This document shows positions 1-9,488 of a stretch of DNA of 64,000 bases, one piece after another; within the stretch, counting starts at the first letter, position 1; every line of letters begins with the position of its first letter. The stretch comes from an uncultured Methanoregula sp. (GTDB lineage Archaea > Halobacteriota > Methanomicrobia > Methanomicrobiales > Methanospirillaceae). The notes beneath the pieces are model-generated. The model worked only from the letters and a program-made list of their open reading frames with translations, ran no database searches and was not told the DNA's origin. A program made the translations under genes and the position numbers. Where the stretch lies: positions 806,001 through 870,000 of the forward strand of contig NZ_OY763919.1 of NCBI RefSeq assembly GCF_963667735.1, read 5' to 3'.

Positions 1-823
1 CGATGAGGGTCTTCTCATCAGCATCAGCGGCGACCAGCTTCCCGTTCCGGATGGCATCGACACCGAGCAGGGTTTTTTTAACCCCGAGCAGGCGGGCTAT
101 TGCTTCGGTAGTTGTCCCCGCTCCCAGGATGTAGAGCATATCCGGCAGGATCACTTCCTGCATGAACCGGGCAATCTCCTGCTTGGCCCGTTCCTCATCC
201 GGCTCCTCATAGACCTGTTTTGAGATCTGGACTTTTCCGGCAACTGCCGGAGTCCGGGCAATGCCGAAGATCCGGGTCTTCAGGGTACCGGACCGGTATG
301 CTTCTTCATCCACGTCCAGGATCTCTGAGTCCCGGATATGGCGCGGGTCGTATTCCCGTACAAGTTCCGCTGCCGTTTTCGGATCAATGGCAAAGACCGC
401 GGAGTACATCTTGACTCCCGCAGGGATCCCGAGCATCGGAACATCCCGGCCCACAATCCCGAAGATATCCCGGGCAGTGCCATCGCCCCCGCAGAAAAGG
501 ATCAGATCAACGTCTGCCCCAATGAGCCGGTGGGCTGCCGCTATTGTATCGCGGGCGCCGGTTTCGTCCGGGCTGGTGTATACAACCTCATAATCCCGGC
601 AACCGGCCTCCCGCAGAATCTCTTCTCCCATTGCACCGGAACAGGTGATAAAATGCAGATCGCTCTCGTGTGAAAGAGCTTCAAGGGTGAGGCGTGCACG
701 GTCTTTTGCCCCCGGAACCGCCCCGCGCCTGCGGGCTTCTTCGACATTGCCATCGGTCCCTTTCAACCCCACCGATCCGCCCATGCCGGCAACCGGGTTG
801 ACGATGAGACCGATTCGTTTCAT
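1..823 (-). CDS. ATP-NAD kinase-like protein, cut by the window edge
   Basis: The reading frame starts with ATG at 823 and runs off the left edge, so about 274 residues are visible and the C-terminus is missing. It opens with LIVNPVAGMGGSVGLKGTDG, and carries LFCGGDGTARDIF near residue 105; the GGDGT loop is the nucleotide-binding signature of the NAD kinase / diacylglycerol kinase fold (PF01513, the COG3199 branch common in archaea). It probably phosphorylates NAD or a related small molecule in the cytoplasm. The COG3199 branch is poorly characterised, so the substrate is not certain. It lies just downstream of trpB on the same strand with a 22-bp gap, which allows co-transcription. Confidence 0.85.
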   Translation of the reverse strand, partial: MKRIGLIVNPVAGMGGSVGLKGTDGNVEEARRRGAVPGAKDRARLTLEALSHESDLHFITCSGAMGEEILREAGCRDYEVVYTSPDETGARDTIAAAHRLIGADVDLILFCGGDGTARDIFGIVGRDVPMLGIPAGVKMYSAVFAIDPKTAAELVREYDPRHIRDSEILDVDEEAYRSGTLKTRIFGIARTPAVAGKVQISKQVYEEPDEERAKQEIARFMQEVILPDMLYILGAGTTTEAIARLLGVKKTLLGVDAIRNGKLVAADADEKTLI

Positions 824-845
824 AAAAAGAGATAGGGGACGGGAT

Positions 846-2204
846 TTATTCTATCTTGGGGATCCGGCCGATGGCTTGTTTTATCAGTTCGTCGGGGTAC
901 TCGTAATCCACCAGCCTGCCTGAATAATAATCATCATAGGCAGTCATATCGAAATTGCCGTGGCCCGAGCAGTTGAAGAGGATCGTCTTCTCCTCCCCGG
1001 TCTTTTTGCAGGCAAGGGCTTCATCGATCGCACATCGGACTGCATGGGACGTTTCGGGAGCAACGATGATCCCTTCCGTCCGGGCAAACGTCTGGGCTGC
1101 CTCGAAGACCTCGCTCTGGTGGTATGCCACAGCCCGCATGACCCCGTCGTGAACAAGGCGGGATACAATCGGGGAATCGCCATGATAGCGGAGGCCCCCG
1201 GCATGCATGGAAGGCGGGACGAAATCATGGCCAAGGGTGAACATCTTGAGGAGCGGGGTGAGACCGGCCACATCTCCAAAATCGTAGGTATAGAGACCCT
1301 TCGTGAGCGTGGGGCAGGATGCCGGCTCAGCGCCAATGATATCCACATCCTTGTGCTTTCCGGACATCTTATCACCCGCGAAAGGGAACCCGATCCCGCC
1401 AAAGTTCGATCCACCACCAACACACCCGATGACAACATCCGGATAGCTGTCGACCATGGCCAGCTGCTCGCGGCATTCAAGCCCGATGACGGTCTGGTGA
1501 AGGCAGACGTGGTTCAGGACCGAACCCAGCGCATAGTTGGTGTTGGCATGAGTTGCCGCGTCTTCGACCGCTTCGGATATCGCGATCCCGAGAGCCCCGG
1601 GGGTCTCCGGGTCTTTTTCAAGTACCGAACGTCCCGAGTTCGTTCTCGTGCTGGGGCTCGGGATGCACTCTGCTCCCCAGACATGCATCATGGATTTCCG
1701 GTACGGCTTCTGGGTGTAGCTGGACCTGACCATATAGATGGTGCACTCAAGATCGTACAGCATTGTTGCAAAGGCGAGCGCCGATCCCCATTGTCCGGCC
1801 CCGGTCTCGGTTGCGATCCGTTCGATGCCGGCCTTCATGTTGTAATAGGCCTGTGGGATCGAAGTGTTCGTCTTGTGGCTGCCGGCCGGGCTGACCCCTT
1901 CCCACTTGTAGTAGATCTTTGCCGGGGTTTTCAGGAATTTTTCAAGCCGGTGGGCCCGATACAGGGGGCTTGGCCTCCAGAGCCGCAGCACATCCTGCAC
2001 TTCATCGGGGATATCGATATGGCGATCGGTTGTGACTTCCTGCCGGATCAGTTCCATCGGGAAGATGGCGGAGAGATCATCGGGTCCGACCGGCTTGTGG
2101 GTCATGGGGTGAAGCGGGGGATCGAGCGGGGAGGGCAGATCCGCCTGGACATTATACCATTTCCTGGGCATCTGCTCCTCGTCAAGAAGGATCTTTGTCT
2201 GCAT
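846..2204 (-). CDS. trpB: Tryptophan synthase beta chain, TrpB2 type
   Basis: A 452-residue PLP enzyme that joins indole and serine to make tryptophan. Features seen: an N-terminal extension typical of the longer TrpB2 branch, the PLP lysine context [10 protein letters not shown], the [10 protein letters not shown] stretch, and a glycine-rich phosphate loop ([11 protein letters not shown]). TrpB2 enzymes usually run about 430-460 residues against about 400 for TrpB1, so the length fits. An upstream in-frame ATG at 2246 would add 14 residues, but a TATA-like element sits between the two, so the start at 2204 is preferred. No trpA is adjacent. TrpB2 is known to work as a stand-alone indole salvage enzyme. 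Confidence 0.93.
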   Translation of the reverse strand: MQTKILLDEEQMPRKWYNVQADLPSPLDPPLHPMTHKPVGPDDLSAIFPMELIRQEVTTDRHIDIPDEVQDVLRLWRPSPLYRAHRLEKFLKTPAKIYYKWEGVSPAGSHKTNTSIPQAYYNMKAGIERIATETGAGQWGSALAFATMLYDLECTIYMVRSSYTQKPYRKSMMHVWGAECIPSPSTRTNSGRSVLEKDPETPGALGIAISEAVEDAATHANTNYALGSVLNHVCLHQTVIGLECREQLAMVDSYPDVVIGCVGGGSNFGGIGFPFAGDKMSGKHKDVDIIGAEPASCPTLTKGLYTYDFGDVAGLTPLLKMFTLGHDFVPPSMHAGGLRYHGDSPIVSRLVHDGVMRAVAYHQSEVFEAAQTFARTEGIIVAPETSHAVRCAIDEALACKKTGEEKTILFNCSGHGNFDMTAYDDYYSGRLVDYEYPDELIKQAIGRIPKIE

Positions 2205-2217
2205 GATCAGTAGTTGT

Positions 2218-2234
2218 TCTGTACAAATATATAC
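2218..2234 (-). promoter_or_regulatory. trpB promoter with TATA-like box and TGTACA hexamer
   Basis: Read on the minus strand, a TATA-like TATATATTT (2225-2233) is centred about 25 bases before the trpB ATG, which implies a leaderless or nearly leaderless mRNA. A TGTACA hexamer (2220-2225) lies immediately downstream of it, where a bound protein would block initiation. TGTACA is the known TrpY box of Methanothermobacter trp promoters. Only one hexamer is seen, so the link to TrpY is inference. Confidence 0.4.
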
Positions 2235-2719
2235 ATTGTGGAACAAAATTGGTTATTGATGTGTTTTATTAAACATTATGTGCTGCTTGACCCCGGGTCA
2301 TCACCGGTCGCCATCTACTGGCAATGGGAACACCCTCCGCCATTGTTAGAAATAGATAACATTATCAGGATAGTGTTAGAAATAATTAACAACAAGGATT
2401 GCAAGCCACATCTCCCCTATTGGGAATTCCCCGACGCGAAAAAGAAGGCCATATCGCCCGTTTCCAGTCCATTCACTCAAAAGCATATTAATTCCCGAAA
2501 TTCAACACTGAGATAAGATTGTGATTCTGTTGTTCGGAACTGACCAAAGATAATCTGAAACCGGGGTGTGGATTGTTCTTTTTGAACTGCTGAACTCCTA
2601 AAAAAGCATATAGGGGGATTTCAGGAAATTTCAGAAAGATTTTGTATGTCAACATCATAATGTTGACGCAGATTTTCCCTTCCCGGAAAATTAGTCCTCA
2701 TAAAAAAGATCAAATTGAC
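2235..2719. other. Non-coding interval between trpB and the Yip1/ABC operon
   Basis: No convincing gene is seen. The interval holds a pair of GTTA-N8-TAAC dyads (listed separately) and AT-rich stretches including a TATA-like GCATATAG near 2605. These could supply promoters for the operon to the right. A 100-codon open frame on the plus strand (2214-2516) has unsupported composition and overlaps the trpB promoter, so it is not called. Confidence 0.5.
2345..2390. promoter_or_regulatory. Tandem operator-like dyads 30 bp apart
   Basis: Two 16-bp sequences that differ at two positions lie at 2345-2360 and 2375-2390. Each begins GTTAGAAATA and ends TAAC, giving a GTTA-N8-TAAC inverted repeat. The 30-bp start-to-start distance is close to three helical turns, so two bound dimers would lie on the same face of the DNA. 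No regulator is identified. Confidence 0.35.
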
Positions 2720-3400
2720 ATGGTGAACCAAATGATCCAATCCTTAACGGATATTCTGATAAAACCCAATGCATTCTTTGCAAATGTAGTGGGAGAAAAA
2801 GAGAGTTTCAAACTGCCGGTCCTCATCCTGCTGGCCGGAGGGATCCTAGCCGCCGCATATGGTTACCTCATCGGGGAGATCAGCGGCCGCATGATGGCCG
2901 GGGCCCTCCCGGGTCTCGACATGATTATAACGCTCGGCTCAGCCGCGGGCGCCCTAATCGGCGTATTCATCTTCTGGGTCGTCTGGACCGGGATTGTATT
3001 TCTCATCTCCATCGCCTTCAAAGGAAAAGGGAACTTCAAAAGAACCCTGCAGGTCATCGGGTATGGATACCTCCCGCAGGTATTCGGGACACTGCTCACC
3101 CTGATAGCAGCACTGGAATACCTCCCGAAAGTTGTTGTTCCCCAGGTCAGCGCTTCGATGATGCAGGATCCTGCAACCATGCAGGCGGTGACAAAAGCCC
3201 TGATGAATGACCCGGCCATGCTCCAGCTGACCCAGATCTCAACCGTCATCAGCGTGGTATTCCTCTTATGGAGCGCCAACATCTGGATCTTCGGGGTCCA
3301 GCACGCACGGGAGATCTCCACGCGCAATGCCGCGATCAGCGTTGGCATCCCGGTCATCATCTATATCGCATATGTTGTCTTTACTCTCGGAGTCATCTAA
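2720..3400 (+). CDS. Yip1-family membrane protein
   Basis: About 226 residues. The N-terminus (MIQSLTDILIKPNAFFANV) followed by five hydrophobic segments is the pattern of the Yip1 domain (PF04893) widely seen in methanogens. A TTG-initiated extension to 2642 is possible, but the ATG at 2720 (or the next one at 2732) matches the usual family start. The stop codon is immediately followed by the ATG of the next gene, and two ABC transporter genes follow, so it is probably part of a four-gene operon. It may help assemble or localise the transporter. Direct function is unknown. Confidence 0.8.
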   Translation: MVNQMIQSLTDILIKPNAFFANVVGEKESFKLPVLILLAGGILAAAYGYLIGEISGRMMAGALPGLDMIITLGSAAGALIGVFIFWVVWTGIVFLISIAFKGKGNFKRTLQVIGYGYLPQVFGTLLTLIAALEYLPKVVVPQVSASMMQDPATMQAVTKALMNDPAMLQLTQISTVISVVFLLWSANIWIFGVQHAREISTRNAAISVGIPVIIYIAYVVFTLGVI

Positions 3401-4561
3401 ATGAAAAAAAGCAATTCACTCATCATTCTTGTCGGATTACTGATCCTTTCATCAATAACGGTGGCGGTCCAGGCCTATGAAACGCCGGAATCGATCGTTG
3501 CTGCAAGCAAAGTCTATGTCTCGAATGCGGTCTATGACCCCGGTTCATTCTTCACCGGCGATGCAGGAACGGTCACGGTCTATGTGACAAACGCCAACAC
3601 CAACCAGAGCACGGTGGTAAATCACGTCTCCTTCGGCGATACGAACATCCGGCTGACAAGCCAGCCATACGACAGTTCAACCAACATCGGTCCCCTCCAG
3701 ACGCAGCCATTTGTCTTCTCTGTTGATACAAATGCAAAGGAAGGAACCTATTACCCTACCTTCACGCTCAATTTCCGGGATGCCGACAGCCTGTACTACC
3801 GGGCAACCGTGAAAGTGGATAATACGCCGCTCGAACTCACCATCCTTGACAAACCCGATGCCTACCTGGCAGGAAAGAAAAAGACCATTTATGCCCAGAT
3901 TGCCAACCCCCGGGACGACAAAGTCAGCAACGTTGTTCTTGAAGTGACAGGCGCCGGTATTGAAACAACGCCCTCAAAAACGTACATCGGGGATATGGCA
4001 CCGGATTCAAAGATACCATTGAACTTTACCATCACGCCCGCATACGCAACAACGGCAAATCTTTCCCTGAAGTACGACAACGGGGACAACCATCACATTG
4101 TAAAGCTCGACATTCCCGTACCATTCGGCACCGATAAAAAACAGGCAAACCCGGTCATCAGCAATGTGGTTGTCAAACCGGACGTGGGCTTTTACCGGAT
4201 CACCGGGGACGTGACCAATGCCGGCCTTGAGAATGCCAACTCGGTGACCATCACATCACTCTCGCCAGCCGTACCAAAAGATCCCTACCGGTCCTATGTT
4301 GTCGGGGTGCTCAAGCCGGACGACTTCGGCAGCTTCGAAGTCACCTTTACCGCACTGAATGCAACCAGCGTCCCGCTCCAGATGTCGTACAAGGATGGGG
4401 ACGGGAACGTCTACACTTCCATTCAGGACGTGCAGCTCTCGGGAGTGACACTCGCATCCAGTGAGAAGAGCGCCCCGCCGATCCTTCCCGTAGTTGCCAT
4501 AATTGTCATCGTTGCAGCGTTCGCAGGCGGATGGTACTTCTACCTCCGGAAAAAGAAGTGA
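3401..4561 (+). CDS. Secreted, C-terminally anchored COG1361-like protein
   Basis: A 386-residue exported protein. It has a signal peptide (residues 1 to about 26, ending near VAVQA) and several beta-rich CARDB/NEW3-like repeats with conserved N-terminal-half motifs such as YVTNANTNQSTVV. A hydrophobic C-terminal helix (ILPVVAIIVIVAAFAGGWYF) is followed by basic residues. The topology is an outside domain held by one C-terminal helix. Proteins of the COG1361 S-layer-like group are often encoded beside MacB-like ABC transporters in methanogens, as here. It begins one base after the Yip1 stop codon. It may be the extracellular partner of the transporter, comparable in position but not in sequence to MacA. 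Confidence 0.75.
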   Translation: MKKSNSLIILVGLLILSSITVAVQAYETPESIVAASKVYVSNAVYDPGSFFTGDAGTVTVYVTNANTNQSTVVNHVSFGDTNIRLTSQPYDSSTNIGPLQTQPFVFSVDTNAKEGTYYPTFTLNFRDADSLYYRATVKVDNTPLELTILDKPDAYLAGKKKTIYAQIANPRDDKVSNVVLEVTGAGIETTPSKTYIGDMAPDSKIPLNFTITPAYATTANLSLKYDNGDNHHIVKLDIPVPFGTDKKQANPVISNVVVKPDVGFYRITGDVTNAGLENANSVTITSLSPAVPKDPYRSYVVGVLKPDDFGSFEVTFTALNATSVPLQMSYKDGDGNVYTSIQDVQLSGVTLASSEKSAPPILPVVAIIVIVAAFAGGWYFYLRKKK

Positions 4562-4568
4562 CACCCTC

Positions 4569-5246
4569 ATGGCAGAAACACCAGTAATGTCGTTTGAGGA
4601 GGTAGTCAAGATCTACCCGCTTCCGGCAGGGGATGTCACTGCACTCGACCGGGTCTCGTTCCAGGTGGAGCGGGGAGAGTTCATATCGGTCATGGGCCCG
4701 TCGGGATCGGGAAAATCCACGCTCCTCAACATGATGGGGTGCCTGGACACCCCGACCTCCGGCGATATCTATATCAGCGGCACCCGCATCGGGGATATGA
4801 CCGATGTGGAACTGACAAGCTTAAGGAGGGACCGGATCGGGTTCATATTCCAGTACTTCAACCTCTTCCCCCTCCTCAACATCATCGAGAACGTCACCTT
4901 CCCCATGATGCTCAAATCCCAGAAATCCGTGGATCCCGAGCGGGGGCGCGAGGTGCTCAGGTCAGTCCAGCTGGAGGAGAAACTCTTCACCCATACCCCG
5001 ACCGAACTCTCCGGGGGACAGCAGCAGCGGGTGGCTATTGCCCGGGCTCTTGTGAACAATCCCGACATCCTTCTCTGCGACGAACCGACCGGTAACCTCG
5101 ACTCGAAGACCGGGGCAGGCATCATGGACCTGATGACCGAGCTCAACCGGAAAGGAACCACCATCATCATGGTCACCCACGATCCGCACATCGCTGAATA
5201 CTCGCGGCGGACGATCCGGATTGCGGACGGGAGGATCGTATCATGA
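4569..5246 (+). CDS. ABC transporter ATP-binding protein, MacB/LolD type
   Basis: A 225-residue ATPase with Walker [11 protein letters not shown]-loop region [11 protein letters not shown], signature LSGGQQQR and Walker [13 protein letters not shown]. The EPTGNLDS wording is typical of the MacB/LolD/FtsE class that drives mechanotransmission or export rather than import. The ATG at 4569 gives the family-typical N-terminus ending in a beta-strand before Walker A; longer in-frame starts overlap the previous gene. Its stop overlaps the permease start by four bases (ATGA), so the two are translationally coupled. Confidence 0.93.
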   Translation: MAETPVMSFEEVVKIYPLPAGDVTALDRVSFQVERGEFISVMGPSGSGKSTLLNMMGCLDTPTSGDIYISGTRIGDMTDVELTSLRRDRIGFIFQYFNLFPLLNIIENVTFPMMLKSQKSVDPERGREVLRSVQLEEKLFTHTPTELSGGQQQRVAIARALVNNPDILLCDEPTGNLDSKTGAGIMDLMTELNRKGTTIIMVTHDPHIAEYSRRTIRIADGRIVS

Positions 5247-6436
5247 TCTTCTGGGAGATTGCAAAGCGCAATATACGGCTGCACTTTCTCAGGTCAACCC
5301 TCGCGATGCTCGGCATCGTGATCGGGGTTATCGCCATCGCATCGATGGGGATCCTGGGAAACAGCCTCGTCGCATCCGTGTCGGACAACCTCAAATCCGT
5401 TGGCGACAGCGTGATCGTAACCCCCTATGCCGGGGGAGGATCGGGTCATTTCGGAGGCGGGGGCGGCAGCACAGCGAGCCTGAAGATCACCGACCAGAAT
5501 TTCCAGCAGATAAAACGGGTCGTGGCGCCGAACACGGCAACTCCCGTGTACTCGGCATCCGATCACATGAAGATCGGTGTCGGCAGCGATGATATCGTTG
5601 CACCCATCTACGCCCTGCCATCGGACGATGTCCCGGATATCATGAAACTCAAGGAAGGGAGTTACAACAACGGGAACTCGGGGTGCCTTGTCGGGTCCAC
5701 GTTTGCCAAGGATCACGACCTCAAGGTCGGGTCCCGGATCTCGATCGGGACCAGCGGCGATAAAGGATCACTGAGGGTAACGGGGATCATCGAGGAGCGG
5801 GGCATGAGTTTCGATATCAGTACCGATAATGCCCTCATCGTTACCCCGGAATGGTTCGAGAACGCGTACAACCGAAACAAGGATTACGATGAGGTTGTCG
5901 TGAAAGTCAAGGACGGGGATACGGCAACCGTCAAGACCAGCATCGAAAAGCAGCTCAACAAGCACAAGGACAACAAGATCGTCAGCGTGATGGACAGCAA
6001 AGCAACCCTTGCAACCATCTTCTCCACGTTTGGTATGGTGACAACATTCGTCACTGCAATCGGCGGCATTTCCATGATTGTTGCCGGGGTCTCGATCTTC
6101 AACATCATGATGATGTCGGTCAACGAGCGGATCAAGGAGATCGGGATCATGCGCAGCATCGGCACCCAGAAGAAAGAGGTGATGAGCATGTTCATCTACG
6201 AGGCCGCGATCATCGGCGTGATCGGGAGTGCCATCGGCGGTATCATGAGCCTTCTTGCAGGATATGCCATCAGCGCCCTGATGCTCCAGACCACCAAGTA
6301 CCTGTTCACCGTTGCAACCGCAATCTCTGTTGCGGAAGGTGTGGGGTTCGGGATCGTGATCTGTCTGGCCTGTGGCATTTATCCCGCATGGCAGGCCGCG
6401 AACTTAAACCCCATCGATGCGCTCCGGCACGAGTGA
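5243..6436 (+). CDS. ABC transporter permease, MacB/FtsX type
   Basis: A 397-residue membrane protein with one N-terminal transmembrane helix and a large extracytoplasmic MacB-PCD-like domain (about residues 45-260, including a glycine-rich [13 protein letters not shown] loop). The FtsX domain with three helices near the C-terminus contains the conserved [20 protein letters not shown] stretch. It pairs with the overlapping ATPase gene. The substrate is unknown; MacB-class transporters move peptides, lipoproteins or lipids away from the membrane without classic channel transport. Confidence 0.92.
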   Translation: MIFWEIAKRNIRLHFLRSTLAMLGIVIGVIAIASMGILGNSLVASVSDNLKSVGDSVIVTPYAGGGSGHFGGGGGSTASLKITDQNFQQIKRVVAPNTATPVYSASDHMKIGVGSDDIVAPIYALPSDDVPDIMKLKEGSYNNGNSGCLVGSTFAKDHDLKVGSRISIGTSGDKGSLRVTGIIEERGMSFDISTDNALIVTPEWFENAYNRNKDYDEVVVKVKDGDTATVKTSIEKQLNKHKDNKIVSVMDSKATLATIFSTFGMVTTFVTAIGGISMIVAGVSIFNIMMMSVNERIKEIGIMRSIGTQKKEVMSMFIYEAAIIGVIGSAIGGIMSLLAGYAISALMLQTTKYLFTVATAISVAEGVGFGIVICLACGIYPAWQAANLNPIDALRHE

Positions 6437-6502
6437 TCATCCTACCCCCCTCTCTTTTTTGTACCAGGAACTTTATTACCGGCTGCATGCATACCCAATG
6501 GT

Positions 6503-7363
6503 ATGACTGTCCCGCTGCCGGCCGGGCCCGAACCGGACTGGAACGAGATCTGGAAACTGCGGCAACGACAGCACGAGGCCTCGAAGATTCCTAACGATCC
6601 CACCCACAACTGGGACCGGAAGGAGAACGCAGAGCGGTACGATGCCAACGCCCGGAGCATGTATGACGACCGGGTCAGGAGAACCATCGCGGCGCTGGAG
6701 ATCTCACAGGACTCGCGGGTGCTGGATATCGGCGCCGGGCCGGGAACGCTGGCCCTTCCCCTGGCCCTGCTTGTAAAAGAGATCACCGCAGTGGAACCCG
6801 GTGCAGGGATGGTTGAGATCCTGAAAACGCATGCAGGGCGGGAAGGGATCCGTAACATTTCCTGCGTGCAGAAAGTATGGGAGGACGTGGATCTCTCCCT
6901 GGACCTGAAGGCACCCTACGATATCGTGATAGCCTCGCTTTCGCTGACCATGTGCGATATCCGCGAAGCGCTGACGAAGATGGATGCTGCATCCTCCGGC
7001 TCCGTCCACCTCTTCTGGTTTGCGGACATGCCGTTCTGGGAACGGATGTATGCCGATCTCATGGAGCCACTTCACGGGAGGCCGTATTATTCCGGCCCGA
7101 AGGCCGACTGCCTCTTTGAGGTCCTGTACCAGATGGGGATCTATCCGGACGTGACAATGCTGCCACTCGAAAAGGAGTACCGGTTTAAGAACAGGGAGGA
7201 TATGCTTGCGTTCTTTGTGAAACGGTTCGATGCCGGGACGCCACAGCAGGAGCGGATTGTCAAAGAGTACGTTACACCGCGTATCCGGCAGCGGGGCAGC
7301 GAGGTGGTCATTTCAGGAAATTCCACATTCGCCCACATCCGGTGGAAGAAGGAGCGATCCTGA
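6503..7363 (+). CDS. Class I SAM-dependent methyltransferase
   Basis: A 286-residue cytoplasmic protein. Motif I is VLDIGAGPGTLALPLA (about residues 73-88), followed by an acidic residue at the end of strand 2 (AVEPG), which together form the SAM pocket. The N-terminal WNEIWKLRQRQHEAS segment resembles methyltransferase-11-type proteins of methanogens encoded near cofactor or metal-transport genes. The substrate cannot be deduced. A TTTATTA element lies about 30 bases upstream of the ATG, consistent with its own promoter. Confidence 0.85.
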   Translation: MTVPLPAGPEPDWNEIWKLRQRQHEASKIPNDPTHNWDRKENAERYDANARSMYDDRVRRTIAALEISQDSRVLDIGAGPGTLALPLALLVKEITAVEPGAGMVEILKTHAGREGIRNISCVQKVWEDVDLSLDLKAPYDIVIASLSLTMCDIREALTKMDAASSGSVHLFWFADMPFWERMYADLMEPLHGRPYYSGPKADCLFEVLYQMGIYPDVTMLPLEKEYRFKNREDMLAFFVKRFDAGTPQQERIVKEYVTPRIRQRGSEVVISGNSTFAHIRWKKERS

Positions 7364-7433
7364 ATACCCCCACATCGGATGCGCCCGATCCACAGAATCT
7401 TTTTTTTATCCATGACTGCAATCAGGATTGTTC

Positions 7434-7682
7434 ATGGCACTATCACAGATACTCACACCGGTTGCGATGCTTCTCGAGCTGGTTATCTGTTGTATTGGGA
7501 TCTATGCAGGATATGCAAAGAAGAAGATATACGGATATTTCTTTGCCGTCACGTTCTTACTCTTCGCGGTCTTCGATCTGCTCAATTCCGTCGGGGTTTC
7601 GGCCGACACACTGGCGATTCTGAATGTTCTGGCAGTCATCTCCGCGCTGGGGGGCATCTGGATCCTGGTCCAGGAACCATAA
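7434..7682 (+). CDS. Small three-helix membrane protein of unknown function (paralog A)
   Basis: An 82-residue protein with three predicted transmembrane segments and a basic loop (YAGYAKKKIYGY). It is clearly paralogous to the 83-residue protein at 57845-58096: both share LELV, YAGY-x-KK, GY-x-FA, TFL-x-FAVFD, GVS-x-D and ILN in the same order, roughly half identical. The ATG at 7434 is preferred over a TTG two codons upstream. The TTTTTTTATC run about 30 bases before it could be a TATA element. No function is known to me. Confidence 0.7.
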   Translation: MALSQILTPVAMLLELVICCIGIYAGYAKKKIYGYFFAVTFLLFAVFDLLNSVGVSADTLAILNVLAVISALGGIWILVQEP

Positions 7683-7690
7683 TCACCGGG

Positions 7691-9172
7691 TCAGGCCAGC
7701 CCATTCCCGATCCGGATCACTTCCCGCACCAGCAGATCGAAGTCATCTCTCCGGCTCCGGTGGTTGGTGATGGCAACGTGCAGGTACTTTCTGCCCCGTA
7801 TGCTGACGATCGAGGGAACGGCAATCCCCTGCTCCTGGAGTTCGGTCTCGATCTGTTTGTTCAGAGCATTGAGCCGCACATCGTTCACGCTGGGACGCAC
7901 ATACCGGAAGTTCACGATATTCAGCGAGACCGGCAGCGCAAGCTCGAGCTCCGGCGAATCCCGCACCAGCCCTTCCAGGTAGTGCGCCTGGTCGATATTC
8001 TGCTGGATAAGCCGGCCATATTTTTCAACCCCCTGCTCCTTGATGGTCATCCAGGCCTTGAGCGCGAGGAATCCCCGGGAGAGCTCGAAACCATAGTCGG
8101 AGAGCCACGGCACGTCCACGCCGGTCAGGCCGCGATCCCCTTCACCATGAGCGAGGTAGGTGGGAGTGAGGGAGAACGCATTGCGGTGGGCCTGGGCATC
8201 CCGGACAAGGACGCAGGCAATGGGATACGCTAAGTACATCCACTTGTGCAGATCGAACGCGAGCGAGTCCGCCCGTTCCATTCCCGCAACCAGGTGCCGG
8301 TATTCCGGGGCAATGGCAGCCCAGGCACCGAACGCCCCGTCCACATGGAACCAGCACCGCTCCTCCGCACAGATGTCAGCAAGGGCTCCCAGGTCGTCAA
8401 TCGCTCCTGTGTTCGTTGTCCCGGCAGCCCCGACAATGCAGACCGGGTGGCAGCCGCGTGCCCGGTCGGCTGCGATCATCTCCCGCAGGACCGACGTATT
8501 GATCTGCAGGGATTCGTTCACCGGTACGCGCCTTAGCGAATCGTTGCCAAAGCCGAGCAGTTCAACCGCTTTCTGGACCGAGGAGTGGACTTCTTCGGAG
8601 CAGTACAGGGTCATCTGCTCTCCCGCGCCATGCATTCCCTGTGCCCGCACATCGAACCCGGCCATCGTGTTCCGGGCAACCGCGAGGCCGATCAGGGTCG
8701 AGGACGAGCACCCGCTCGTGATAAGTCCGCTTGTGCCGGGCGGGAAACCGAGGAGTTCCCGGCACCAGTCCACGACCTGCATCTCCACGTAGTTGTTGCT
8801 CATGTAGGAAAACGCCCCGCTGACCGCGTCTGTCGAGGCTGCCAGCAGCTCGGCATACGTCCCCATAACGGTCCCCGAGCCTGCGACCCAGCCCCAGAAA
8901 CGCGGATGGCTGTTGCCCACCTGGTACGGCAGGACCGACCGGACGTACTCCCGGTACACCTCTTCCGCGGACTCGGGACCGGCCGGGGGCGGCCCTTCGA
9001 ACCGGGCCCGGATCTCCGGTGGCGCATGCTGCCAGACCGGCCGGTTTCGGATCGTCTCGATATAGTCCATCGTATCGTCAACGATACGGTGACCCAGCGC
9101 CCGCATGGAAGCCCAGTCCTCGGGGTCCAGCGTCTCTTCCCGGACTATCTCTTTTTCCTTCTCCATTCTCAT
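7691..9172 (-). CDS. PLP-dependent group II amino acid decarboxylase
   Basis: About 493 residues, the normal length of aromatic-L-amino-acid / tyrosine decarboxylase family proteins. Visible are the N-terminal three-helix lead-in (LGHRIVDDTMDYIETIRNRP), the family HPRFWGWVAG and GCSSSTLIGLAVARN stretches, the HVDGAFGAW aspartate that contacts the PLP pyridine, and SLAFDLHKWMY, whose lysine should bind PLP. Specificity (tyrosine, tryptophan, glutamate or another amino acid) cannot be read from sequence. The archaeal MfnA tyrosine/aspartate decarboxylases are shorter (about 380-400), so this is probably not MfnA. Start at 9172 or 9166. Confidence 0.88.
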   Translation of the reverse strand: MRMEKEKEIVREETLDPEDWASMRALGHRIVDDTMDYIETIRNRPVWQHAPPEIRARFEGPPPAGPESAEEVYREYVRSVLPYQVGNSHPRFWGWVAGSGTVMGTYAELLAASTDAVSGAFSYMSNNYVEMQVVDWCRELLGFPPGTSGLITSGCSSSTLIGLAVARNTMAGFDVRAQGMHGAGEQMTLYCSEEVHSSVQKAVELLGFGNDSLRRVPVNESLQINTSVLREMIAADRARGCHPVCIVGAAGTTNTGAIDDLGALADICAEERCWFHVDGAFGAWAAIAPEYRHLVAGMERADSLAFDLHKWMYLAYPIACVLVRDAQAHRNAFSLTPTYLAHGEGDRGLTGVDVPWLSDYGFELSRGFLALKAWMTIKEQGVEKYGRLIQQNIDQAHYLEGLVRDSPELELALPVSLNIVNFRYVRPSVNDVRLNALNKQIETELQEQGIAVPSIVSIRGRKYLHVAITNHRSRRDDFDLLVREVIRIGNGLA

Positions 9173-9488
9173 CCTTCCGAGGGGGCGTGGGCAGCTTTTC
9201 ACTCGCAGGGGAATCGCCGTTCCAGCCCTGAATGAATAAGAGTGAACCGGTAACCAAGAAAGCAGTTGCGGGATGCGCCCCCACGTGATGCATGTCGAGA
9301 GCACAGGATTGCGATTCCGGGAACACCGACTCCGGCTCACGTGCTGGAGGAAAATAAAAAACATAAGTTGCGAAGGCTGACCGTGCGTTTGCGTTCTCAA
9401 AATCGTTCAGCACAAAAAAATCCGGATTAAACTGTCCCGGCCCACCTCCCGCACACGGTTACGAGGACATATATAATTTGAATAAAAT
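9173..9488. other. Divergent non-coding interval
   Basis: About 316 bases between divergent genes. No gene is supported. An AT-rich segment near 9347-9368 and another at 9469-9485, just before the lipoprotein gene, are the likely promoter areas. Confidence 0.4.

Noticed and set aside
960..2213. Plus-strand open frame opposite trpB (417 codons)
   Set aside because: It covers the TrpB2 gene exactly and has no conserved domain pattern.
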